NCBI GenBank assembly: GCA_031772625.1
Contig: CM062807.1
Span: 1,144,375,007-1,144,439,006, forward strand
Source: Pinus tabuliformis
Taxonomy: Eukaryota; Streptophyta; Pinopsida; Pinales; Pinaceae
Direction of reading: 5' to 3'
Length of the DNA stretch: 64,000 nt
A program made the translations under genes and the position numbers. Shown one piece after another: positions 21,401-29,365 of the stretch (its first letter is position 1; each line of letters starts with the position of its first letter). The notes under the pieces are model-generated. The model saw only the letters and a list, made by a program, of their open reading frames with translations, ran no database searches and was not told where the DNA came from.

Positions 21401-21711
21401 ACTTCAGGGGTTGCAATGGAATTTGCATTTAAGGATCTAAACCAAGTTCTGACATCCCCAGTTAAGCTTTGAACAAAAATTCTCATCCTGACACTGTCAT
21501 CATCTATCTCAAAGGTCTCAAAGTGATCTTGCATCTTCTTAGCATGCTGGGCAGCTGTCAAAGGGCCCTGGGAGTCAAAAAAAGAGAGTCTAGTTTGGTA
21601 GTCTTGGGGTAGAGCTGGAGCATTGGCTGGTATCTGCAGAGGTGCATATCTGTTAGCCATGTTTATGGGATTTATAGGGTTAATAGGAACAAATGGGACA
21701 GCTGGGATCAC
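18439..21711 (-). CDS. Retrotransposon gag, protease and extra RNase H-like domain (about 1090 residues)
   Basis: Gag core at about residues 50-210 ('GDVRTWFRSLNANSI', 'EFTNRWEKKRDPHHILGEY'); a variable polar region; aspartic protease with 'MFDSGASHNLMP' near residue 545; an RNase H-like domain at about 765-905 with 'WVLEFDGSVNKLGAGAGV', 'NNIAEYEALLLGLKLA', 'IMGDSDLVIQQVKG' and a late 'RGHNLHAHSLA', giving D-E-D-H type catalytic positions; and the lead-in to RT at the end. The open frame continues upstream to about 22,015 with a basic, Pro/Ser-rich stretch, so the true N-terminus may be longer. No CCHC knuckle was noticed. An RNase H placed before RT is the odd point. Confidence 0.92.
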   Translation of the reverse strand: MIPAVPFVPINPINPINMANRYAPLQIPANAPALPQDYQTRLSFFDSQGPLTAAQHAKKMQDHFETFEIDDDSVRMRIFVQSLTGDVRTWFRSLNANSIATPEVLYQEFTNRWEKKRDPHHILGEYNTIKRGPQETVLEYCARFNNIYNAIPQNLRPPPDLALYNFPDGFDSDMAYQLRERDPPTLAEAQRVAVTVEANLIAKRNRAKLEKKVGFKEEPSGFDQKLDAILNSMKRLGERVESVERKSSWEAPQNNPPRNPNFRRVQNPNIGKTSADQDIRPPFQENYAETSSANQLNEDPEINLIGLDGKSQVFLTQEDHEEDESKTFQIQSGESFDFKQGYDTAVYEVHKQYKLRSRTVNANQPEKVKEKQQSKETLVTEPNDKTNLPTKEVVVEEVTELLSTPQQPTATSSSHPNPNITPQDINIRGRFQNQDEIQQEDLMNRERTAIRDSKIQVDKPFDLGAEIGKLKIAIPLSELAKHDIYKQQIKKSLQLTNSKDDVNVLDDTPELLFGPEVDGKTVVTGVLPFYVSLHVHDKILHKAMFDSGASHNLMPKAVMERLNLDITRPYKDLFSFDSSQVKCLGLIKDLCVSLVQFPNKTILMDVVVADIPPKYGMLLSRSWGAKLQGSLQLDMSYATISVFGQPKRLYRETLMKYMVSSEEKPQNFPIYAVHSDIDSFILVNDSASFSNNDIKTETLIQEQNIDQTSSTCQTSISPTIPINPPLVVKDCQTNDEIILEDKWEKKPQLMLTLPSHDKNVKSPIQQDTLWVLEFDGSVNKLGAGAGVWIHNKEKGYAEGRAYRLKFRCTNNIAEYEALLLGLKLAKSLQAPKLSIMGDSDLVIQQVKGNFVTNDKRLRSYRSAVIEILETFSEFVITKIPRGHNLHAHSLATFASTFKFPLQPNNCFTAEVKYRPSIPNNVKEWQVFENDMQINNFLTLQQEFTGLNIDLETASQSQIFDGASQSQLQFQQSAHPMSPRTAKQLLSPTIFNKENIQQIHQIDCEELSNAEDEIIQLKDNLLPAGLTPLEDIFDSNDVPRKPKMQPLDATIEECNIGTTDKPKIIKLSAALPPDQKPKYIDLFKEFQDVFA

Positions 21712-22238
21712 AGGTATAACAGGGGTAACAAGCGGGAAACTGGTTGAAAGAGTATGTGCAGATGGTGAAGATGGGAGAGGAGGGCTTTGAGGTGTTGATG
21801 ATGAACTAGGGGAATTAGGTGTGGAACGGAAAATGACTTTACAAGGAGTTGGAATGAGGATAGGTTGGTCTGAACTTATATCTGAATCAGCAGGCTTCTC
21901 CTGCTTTTGCTGTCTCCTTATGTTCTTTGGTATGATATTTGGATTATCAACAATGATGGGTTGATCAGGGTCAGGGTTTGCCCTAGTGTGCCTTGGGTTT
22001 CTTTTGGGAGCCAGCTTCTAAGTATTCTTTTAGAACTTTATACAGGAGGTTTTGTATGTACAAGGACTAGGTAAGAATTCTGGAATGACTATATATTTTT
22101 CAAAGCTAGGATGAAGATTCCCTAGTTAGCTCTTCCCTAAAGCTGTCCCTGTGTTGGAGAGACAGTCCTAAGGCCTCTTGGCTAGTTTCAGGCTTGATGG
22201 TAGCTTTTGAAAATAGATAGTAATTGAAAAAATCTTAA

Positions 22239-22257
22239 GTCCCCAGCGGAGTCGCCA
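22239..22257 (-). other. Primer-binding site, tRNA-Arg type
   Basis: Minus-strand TGGCGACTCCGCTGGGGAC begins four bases inside the 5' LTR terminus. This is the primer motif commonly reported for Tat/Ogre elements, attributed to tRNA-Arg. It fixes the element's orientation and the inner LTR border. Confidence 0.85.
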
Positions 22258-23131
22258 TTTATGTTAACACCCAGGTTGTTCCCTATGACTCCCAAGGGAA
22301 TACGGCCGGGGTAACCACTAACCAATCTTTGGATCACTGTTTCTAGCCAAACTATGATCAGAGAGGGCTCTCTCTTTATGATTTGTAACTGTTTATGATA
22401 GGGTTTTAGGCTAGCTATTATGCACTGGTTTTGTTTATGTTTTGGTTGAAGAATATCCTTCAGATCTCTTGTGATGTGATTTTCAGAGAGTCAAATATCA
22501 TTGGGCAATGGAGTCTGTAGCTGTAGGTGTCTAGAAACTTTGAGATGAACTGGTGAAACTTACAGGGCCATTTGGATGTTTCATAGAACAAATTTTGATT
22601 AAAAACAGGAAAGAGGTAAGGCAAACAAATGAAAGCATTCAAGAATTTTCACTCTTTGTTAAATGTTTCCACCAAACTGGTTACGAGAAAAGACAGATGT
22701 CACAGGGGCAAACTTTGAATCCCTGGGAATGTCTATCACAGTGAAAGATATAGATTCAAAGTGCAGCAACTAAGAATTACACTTCTGTTACCATATCTGA
22801 GGAAAACATAGATAATAGCTCAGTTTGAGTTCAGGGTAATCATGGATTAAGTCCTGAACTATTCTTCTACTTTGCTATTAAGTGTAAAATATCTGAAACG
22901 ATAAAATGGAACAAAGACTTGAAAACATGTAATACAGAGATATGAGAAGACTTATTGTTTTATGAAACAACTGGAATCCTGCAACATTCACCATTCATCA
23001 CAACGCACCAAATACACCATGCTTTGGAAATTCCATTCTCCTTTTCTATTATTTCTCTCTCGGAATTTTACAACGAGCGAGAGCTCTTCAAAGGAAAATT
23101 ACAACAACCCTTTTCAACTGCTGTGAAGGGT

Positions 23132-23140
23132 GAATATATA
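23132..23140 (-). promoter_or_regulatory. TATA-like box downstream of the LTR-borne frame
   Basis: Minus-strand TATATATTC, 870 bases before the LTR end and 370 bases past the stop of the long frame. If this is the element's main promoter, the long frame lies in U3. It is a sequence match only, and other AT-rich candidates exist upstream. Confidence 0.25.
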
Positions 23141-23511
23141 CTTGCGGTGATTTACAAAATATCTGAGTTCTGAGTTATCTCAGATTTTATATTTTTACCA
23201 ACCACGTAAGATATTATGACCAAAATTTAATACAGCATTGATTACAGAGTACAGGCATTTTAATGCTCTGTCAGAAGATATTTTAGCCTTTGGAAACAGT
23301 TAAGTCGGTCGAGATATTCTGAATAAATGCTGGAAGACCTGTCTTTAAGGCTTGTACGCTGTATCCTGGACTTGTCACCTGTGATTGTGACTGCTGCTTG
23401 TGGTGAGTCAATGGTCCTGCTGAGTTGGCTCAGCCTCTGCCTCTTCCTTGTAGATATCTTTCTTCAAAATTGTGCCTGCGCATGTATGCTCATTTGCCTG
23501 GAGAATTAGCG

Positions 23512-26500
23512 CTACTGATTCTGGCCTGACAAAATTGTCTGTGTCAAATTTCTCCAGACATCCTGTGTGGGCAGTTGGTGTGCTAAGATTGCCCCTAGAG
23601 TTTCATCTGCTTCTGTGAATTTGAAGAAGTTAGGTGGTGTATCAAACAGATGCTCAACTTCATTCATGAGGAAAAATAGGTTCTCCACCCTGTCATACAT
23701 AGTCTGCCCGGTGGCTGGCCCTGCGTCTGCTGAAGTGCTGGGCGGTTTTGCAATCTCTGCTACTGCATGGGCATCAATTCTCTTATTGTAATTGTCTAGG
23801 GTGAGCAGTCTTCCTACACTGCTTAAAATGCTGGGGAGGCCTCTGTTCTGTAGTGCCACGAATTTTTCCAGGAATCTGTTGATTTCAGTCTGCATATCCT
23901 GTGTCCTCCTCTCCAGTGTTCCAACCAAGTTCCTCAATGTTATGACTCTTTTGGCTACAGCAATTGTTTCTGTCCTGTTGCTGATTCCCATGACAGCTAA
24001 TTGAGAGCTAGTCTTATAGTTCAGAATATTGATCATCCTAGTAGCAGCTTCTGGCATGTGTCCAAGGCTTGCCCTGGCTCTCTGTATTTCTCTGTTTGCT
24101 TTAGTGATGAGCACCATTTGCTCATCCATGGTCTCAATATATTGCCACTGGTTGGCAATGGACCGCCCAATGTTGCTCCATAGCACTGCTTTCATTTCAG
24201 CTGTCACTTTTTCTAGTGCAAGCTCTTTCTCTAGTTCAGCAATTCTCCTCTTAAGAGCTCTTACCTCTCTCTCCTTGGCTGCCTCATTCTGTTTGCTCTT
24301 GTCAAACTTTTCATTTACCTTAGCCAAGGTTTTCTTAAGTTCATCCAGCTCTTTCATTTGAGATTCCATGGCTTGGATCTCAGCTTGCAGCTTTTGCATG
24401 TCTAAACTAGTAGCCTGTTCCGATGTTGTAGTTGTTGTTGCTGTGGATGGCGCTGTAGTTGGTGCTGTAGCTTCTGTTTGCTGAGGAGGAGGAGTAGTCT
24501 TTGGAGGGACTTCCTCAAGATTTATTATCACAGGAGGAGGCTGGGAGGGTTGGCCCTCTTCTCTTTGCTTCAGTGCTTCTTGTAGTGCTGCCTTTGCAGC
24601 TTCAGTTTGTCCTAGCTGGTCTTGAGTCCTAACCAGCTCTTTGTATAGGGATACCAGCAGGTCTGTAGTATCCTTTTCTTGCCTTTGCTGGGCAACTTCA
24701 TCTGTTTGTGGATGGATGGTGGCCGGGAGTTTGATTTTCTTTCTTAGGGCCGCCATGTCTGCATCCCTTATCTTCAGGAGTTCTTGGATGCCTTTGACAT
24801 CTTTAGGATCATGCCCTATATCTATAATTACCTCTTCCAAGGACTTGATCCTATTGTCCTTGGCTTGTGATGATGCTCTTTCTAATTCCAGCTGAGAAGC
24901 TGTGTTATCCACGCTGCTCTTTAGTTTGTAGTTCTCCAATGTCTCATCTGCCAGGGAGGCATACACCATTTCACCAGTTTGTTTATGTAATTCAATCTTG
25001 TCCATAGGGTGTATGTCTTTGGCAAGAACCTCCATGTTGGTTCTTAGATAGTCCGAGGTGGACTGAGGATGCAAAGTTGTGGGCATGAAGTGGCTCATTA
25101 TCATTTTGCCTTCGCTCACATCGAAAGCAGACATGAGTCTCTGCTGGTTGCTAGGAGCTAGTTTTAACAAGTGATCATAGAGCTGCACTTTTATGGGATC
25201 ACTCCTCCTTTTGATGTCAATGAATTGCTGCTTTATACTTGACTGCCCTTCTCTATGTTGACCGGAGGAGCTGACCTCTCCTCCCATAGTCATGTCATGT
25301 CCACGCTGAGATGAGCTGGCCGAAAGTTCTCCACTGGGTGGGCCCATGCCCATGGCTTGCCTTACTGCTATGTCCTCCTCTTGGGAGTCATTCAGTCTTT
25401 GTCTCTTCTCTCCTCTGATGAAGGATGAGGTGTGGGGGGTCTCTCTCTCCCTTTTCCTGGTCAAGTCCTCCTTCTGTGGTGTTTGGAGGACTGAGGTGTC
25501 TACATTGGTGTCTGTCCTGGGAGGCACCTCTGTTTGGGGCTGCTGCTCAGTGTAACTAGGTAGATCTGTCCCCTTTTCCTGCTGCAAGGGATGCTGTTCA
25601 CTGGACTGTGCTTCTTCTTGTTGCTGCCCCAGTTCTTGCTGTTCCATTTCTTCTTGCTGCTGTAGCAAGGTGTCAACTTGTTCTTCTGTCAATATAGGTG
25701 GTTGTTCCACCTGTTTTCCTTTGTCTTTGCTTGCTGCCTGGGGTGTCTTCTCAGTAGTTTGCTGCTGTGCTGCTGAAGATTTAGCAGCTGTTCCAATTTG
25801 CTTTCTGTAGGAGAGGGGCACCTGTCCACAAGTTTCCAAGTCAGCTTCCTTTTGCACATTCCTAGCTTCTTTCTCAAGTAATTCTACCTTAGTGACTTGT
25901 TCTACTAGTGTACCCTCTTCCCAATCTAGTGCATTGGCATACTTTTCAATTTCAGGTTGTCTTTTATGTGCATAGTTGCCCAATTTGTATCTAATTCTCC
26001 TGAGGGAGATAGAATGATTGGGGTCATAGGGAATCCATTCAAAACTGGTCTGCAATCTGAGGCCTTCCAGGATGTTGTCTGCCTCTTTCCACCCTTCCTC
26101 TTTCCTGTTATATAGGAAGGAACCTAGCTGGCTTCTTACCTTCAATTGTGACTTCTTGTTTCTACTCTGAAAGTGAAGGTAATCTGAGTTCCCAAACTGC
26201 CTGAAATATTCTAAGGCAAAAAGCCTCATGGGGACATACCTTGGCAACCTAAATGGGTTCAATTCACAGCCATATATCCTAATGACTGTGTGGTTCTGGT
26301 AGAAGTACCAGTTGCCAATATTGTAAGATTTGTTCAAATGTAGAATCCTCTTCATATCATCGGTTAATCTAGGAGGAGGAGTACCTTGCAGCGCTGTTAG
26401 GGCTGGATGAACAAATAAATCAATAAACTCACAGTATGTATAGGGTGATACTGAGGTAGAATGAAAAACAGAGGTCCAGAAAACAACTGATCTTGGGCTT

Positions 26501-27294
26501 CCTTGGGCATTGAGTGGCCTCAAAGGAACAGAGAAGGTAGCTGGCTGGTAGAAAAGGAATAAATGATATATATAGGAGGTGTACCTGAACAGTCTCTCCC
26601 TTTTCAAATTCATGAACTGCTCATGGATTTTCTCTGCTATGTAAGTTGCATAATCATACTGCACAGCTGGAGGCTTACCAGGGGCAAATATAGACAGCAT
26701 TGCCATTATGCTGTCATCTACATCTTCCAACCCCCTGAATCCTAGGACATAGCCAATTAGATCCACCAACATTCTGCCCAACTCATTTAGATATTGGTAC
26801 CCAATAGGAGGGGTTCTGACTGTTTCAGAGCCTGGTGTGACAAACAGTTGGTTGATTTTGACAATCTGGTCACTGGACAGCTTGATCCCCCTGTTAATCA
26901 GATTCTGCATGGATAGAGGGGTCAATTTCTTGGCTGTTTTGAAGCGCAGCATCTGGTTTATGCTCTCTGGGGTGATCTGGAACAGGACTAGGCCTGTGGG
27001 GCTCATGACTGCTCTTTGGCTGGGGTCATAGCATTCCTGGCAGCTATAAATGAGCTCTGGCATAGGATTGACTTGGGGAAGGTTGTATATGGGCAAATTT
27101 GACTCCCAAATCCCCAAGATATCTGCCCCACTGAGGTGCTGGGCTCTTAATTCATTCAACATTTGAATATTGTACTTGGTTCCCATGGGGAACCAATCCA
27201 GCATTTGGTAGTCCATGTCTCCCAGGGCTTTCCATGCTAATTCCTGGTGAGGAGCATTGATGGGCTTAATATTCAGTGCAATAGGGGTCTCCAT
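23512..27294 (-). CDS. Unrecognised 1260-residue protein encoded inside the LTR
   Basis: An uninterrupted frame in the 5' LTR, same strand as gag-pol. Visible parts: an N-terminal globular region (about 1-470) rich in aromatic residues, with 'WFPMGTKYNIQMLNELRAQH' and a 'YIYHLFLFYQ' core; a Gln/Glu-rich linker (about 530-600); a Ser/Gly-rich charged stretch with 'RKRERE'; a first coiled coil (about 770-860); a Pro/Thr-rich hinge (about 890-930); a strong heptad coiled coil (about 935-1010, 'RALKRRIAELEKELALEK'); and a helical C-terminus. There is no transmembrane segment or signal peptide, so it is not an obvious envelope, and no catalytic motif was seen. Ogre-type elements carry an extra ORF of unknown role before gag; this could be a relative that became part of the LTR. 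Function unknown. Confidence 0.85.
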   Translation of the reverse strand: METPIALNIKPINAPHQELAWKALGDMDYQMLDWFPMGTKYNIQMLNELRAQHLSGADILGIWESNLPIYNLPQVNPMPELIYSCQECYDPSQRAVMSPTGLVLFQITPESINQMLRFKTAKKLTPLSMQNLINRGIKLSSDQIVKINQLFVTPGSETVRTPPIGYQYLNELGRMLVDLIGYVLGFRGLEDVDDSIMAMLSIFAPGKPPAVQYDYATYIAEKIHEQFMNLKRERLFRYTSYIYHLFLFYQPATFSVPLRPLNAQGSPRSVVFWTSVFHSTSVSPYTYCEFIDLFVHPALTALQGTPPPRLTDDMKRILHLNKSYNIGNWYFYQNHTVIRIYGCELNPFRLPRYVPMRLFALEYFRQFGNSDYLHFQSRNKKSQLKVRSQLGSFLYNRKEEGWKEADNILEGLRLQTSFEWIPYDPNHSISLRRIRYKLGNYAHKRQPEIEKYANALDWEEGTLVEQVTKVELLEKEARNVQKEADLETCGQVPLSYRKQIGTAAKSSAAQQQTTEKTPQAASKDKGKQVEQPPILTEEQVDTLLQQQEEMEQQELGQQQEEAQSSEQHPLQQEKGTDLPSYTEQQPQTEVPPRTDTNVDTSVLQTPQKEDLTRKRERETPHTSSFIRGEKRQRLNDSQEEDIAVRQAMGMGPPSGELSASSSQRGHDMTMGGEVSSSGQHREGQSSIKQQFIDIKRRSDPIKVQLYDHLLKLAPSNQQRLMSAFDVSEGKMIMSHFMPTTLHPQSTSDYLRTNMEVLAKDIHPMDKIELHKQTGEMVYASLADETLENYKLKSSVDNTASQLELERASSQAKDNRIKSLEEVIIDIGHDPKDVKGIQELLKIRDADMAALRKKIKLPATIHPQTDEVAQQRQEKDTTDLLVSLYKELVRTQDQLGQTEAAKAALQEALKQREEGQPSQPPPVIINLEEVPPKTTPPPQQTEATAPTTAPSTATTTTTSEQATSLDMQKLQAEIQAMESQMKELDELKKTLAKVNEKFDKSKQNEAAKEREVRALKRRIAELEKELALEKVTAEMKAVLWSNIGRSIANQWQYIETMDEQMVLITKANREIQRARASLGHMPEAATRMINILNYKTSSQLAVMGISNRTETIAVAKRVITLRNLVGTLERRTQDMQTEINRFLEKFVALQNRGLPSILSSVGRLLTLDNYNKRIDAHAVAEIAKPPSTSADAGPATGQTMYDRVENLFFLMNEVEHLFDTPPNFFKFTEADETLGAILAHQLPTQDVWRNLTQTILSGQNQ

Positions 27295-27897
27295 AGCTCT
27301 TCAAGTTGCAAGAATTGCAGGTGGACAGGTGGAATGGTAAAAACACAGTCTGGAGGCAGTTCTCTGTGGAAACAGTTGATGTTTTGAGTATCCAAGGGGA
27401 ATTCTCTCAATAGCAATTGAAATACTACTGGAGTCTAGTGACAGAACTTCTCTGAACTCTCCAATCGGGTGAATTATATCTATTAGGAACTCTGCCGGGA
27501 AAACGCAGAATTACAGTGGTTTTATGTGAATTGCAGGTTTCTAAAGCTCTGCAGGTACTTCTTGGCCCTCACAATGACAATGGTGGATGAATAAATGGAA
27601 ATGAACGGTGTAAATATCGTTTTTATGGTTCTACTATCCCTCTGAGCAGTTTCAAGCTTAATGAAGGTCGTATGGAGGGCGAAACGGTCTAAATACCTGT
27701 AATTCGATGAGCAGAGGTTGAAGCAAAGGTGCACAGTTGCTGCTTGAGGAGGTCGCCCGGGCTAATAGACTGGTTGGCGAAAATTAGAGTGCAAACGGTC
27801 ATGCAGAGCGTCCAACAGAAATAACAGTGAAAGTGGTAAAAAACACGGGAAAATTGGTTGATATGGGTTATTTTACCAATTTGGCGCTTTTTTCTGC

Positions 27898-27953
27898 TGA
27901 CGTCAGCATGACGTCATTGGTGGGTCATGGTGAGGTGACGTCAGCTGACGTCA
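27898..27953. promoter_or_regulatory. Cluster of four TGACGTCA palindromes in the 5' LTR, 0.6 kb upstream of the LTR frame
   Basis: Exact TGACGTCA at 27898-27905, 27909-27916, 27936-27943 and 27946-27953, then ACGTGGCA. CCAAT-like strings (ACCAATTT, ACCAATAA) flank it. Four perfect 8-base palindromes in 56 bases is far above chance and suggests a bZIP-responsive enhancer for the LTR. Confidence 0.7.
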
Positions 27954-28285
27954 TCGGGCGACGTGGCAGTGGGTGACTGGTCAAAGGGGCGGTGAGGTGG
28001 CAACCCAGTCAGCAGTGAGGTGGACCAATAACAAATGCAGGTACGAGCAGATAAGGACGTGGCGGCGAGTCAGCGACGGGTAGGTGGCAGTCAAACCGCA
28101 GCGGTCACGGTTAAGGCCTTAACCGCCGCGGTTTCTCGGGGCGGTTTAGGTACGGCGCAGAAGCTGTCAGACTCGGCTCCGAGATGGTTGATCGATTGAC
28201 GCGTGGAGGAGGCGTGACAAGGCGCAACGTCACTTTCTCGGAGGTTAAAGTGCCGCCATAGGATGCGCTCCGATATTGATGTGGA

Positions 28286-28315
28286 CCGTCGGATCTGATG
28301 GGCTTGATCCGACGG
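28286..28315. repeat. Short inverted repeat in the GC-rich LTR block
   Basis: CCGTCGGATC (28286-28295) and GATCCGACGG (28306-28315) are perfect reverse complements around a 10-base spacer. The same pair occurs at the matching place in the other LTR (about 14427-14456). It could be a protein-binding dyad or an RNA hairpin in the leader. Confidence 0.6.
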
Positions 28316-29365
28316 CTGGCGGAGGAGAAAGATGCGCGCTTCATACTGCGGGCGGAAAAGATTGAAGTTTGTGGGTTTTTATGGGTTTTTCAAATGTTTT
28401 GGCTTAACCAATAATGTGGTAAGATTGGGGAACGTGCCAGAGGCGGGTATTAGCCTTTGCAAAGGTTTTTATAGGCAAAAGGGGTTTGGAGAGGGGGTTT
28501 TATCAATGCAGAGGTGATTTGAGGGTAAATTAACTTGCAGCAAAGGGGGAATAGGGTGGAATAGGTTCACCAAAGTGGCCAGATGCCATTTTGGTCCCTT
28601 TTGAAAAATACACGGCTATTATGCCTAGGGGAGGGAATATACATAAAATTTGGGGTTTTATACACCTTAGTGTTAGTATTATTAGGGGTGGGGGTAAGAT
28701 AGGGGAGGTTATATAGTAGAATTAGGAGTTAATATGAATGAAGGAGGAGAATTAGAAAGGGGGTGTTAGTGATGGACTAGAGAGGGAAAAAAGGAAGTTA
28801 GTGATCCTCTTTGCTGTGAGCTCATGGAATTCACCACTTTGTTTGCTGATAGATTTATTGCCTTGGCAAGAGACCTATTGATACCTGTGTAATGGTGATC
28901 ATATTCTTTCTGCAACCACAACTGCCTACCCAACTATTTTGCCTAGCATTTTTTGTTTCTTCTTGGAGGGGCACTTGGACTTGCAACCCTCAATTTCCTT
29001 TTCTTTTCTTTGGCTTTTTCCTTTTCTCTCTATCTACTTCTACCCTTATGTCTTCCAAGGTCCCAGATTAAACTTTTGGGAACCTTTGCTTCTCTACCTG
29101 AACTACTTGTCTGCCAAGATTAAGCTGTTTGGACAGACCTCTTTCTCTATTCTACAACTCAAAATTGAAACATGGCATGATCCAGTTTAGACTGTTGAAT
29201 CATCCACAAAATTTGAAATAAGGTCCTCAATACTTGAAACACTTTACCCAGCTCTTGCTTTCTAGGAAATATGGGATCTTTGGGATACCAGAGCAGAGCA
29301 TATTTGGATTTTCTCTTGCCAATCATGAAATATGAAACCTATTGGTATAGGTATCCAACAGGTTG

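Larger units (their letters stand above)
8404..29360 (-). mobile_element. Recent 21-kb Ty3/gypsy retrotransposon (Tat/Ogre-like) with 7.1-kb coding LTRs
   Basis: The element is 20,957 bp with LTRs at 8404-15501 and 22262-29360, each TG...CA, a perfect 5-bp target duplication, a tRNA-Arg-type primer site at 22239-22257, and an internal region of about 6.8 kb coding gag, protease, an extra RNase H, reverse transcriptase, RNase H and integrase. The LTRs differ by about 17 substitutions and one small indel by eye (about 0.25%). At commonly used plant rates this means roughly 0.1 to 1 million years. Gag-pol lies in two large frames (about one break) and one LTR frame has about one more. Primer type and dual RNase H point to the Tat/Ogre group; the LTR size and the LTR-borne frame are unusual. 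Confidence 0.95.
22262..29360 (-). repeat. 5' LTR (7099 bp) of the 21-kb element
   Basis: Partner of 8404-15501. In element sense: about 2.07 kb before the long frame, the frame (27294-23512), then 1.25 kb to the LTR end. GC-rich block 27895-28345; TATA-like strings at about 28706-28715 (CTATATAACC in sense), 28655-28665 and 23132-23140. Where transcription starts decides whether the frame lies in U3 or in R/U5. LTRs in most plant elements are 0.3-5 kb, so 7.1 kb is extreme. Confidence 0.95.

Noticed and set aside
23512-27294. Envelope protein interpretation of the LTR-borne frame
   Set aside because: No signal peptide, transmembrane segment or cysteine-rich surface domain is visible; coiled coils alone are not enough.
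28111-28344. 77-codon minus-strand frame in the GC-rich LTR block
   Set aside because: Composition-driven frame in CpG-rich promoter-like DNA; Arg/Pro/Ser-rich with no homology.
8404-29360. Large segmental duplication (8404-15501 versus 22262-29360)
   Set aside because: The repeats have TG...CA ends, flank gag-pol with a primer site, and the whole is bounded by a perfect 5-bp duplication. They are LTRs.
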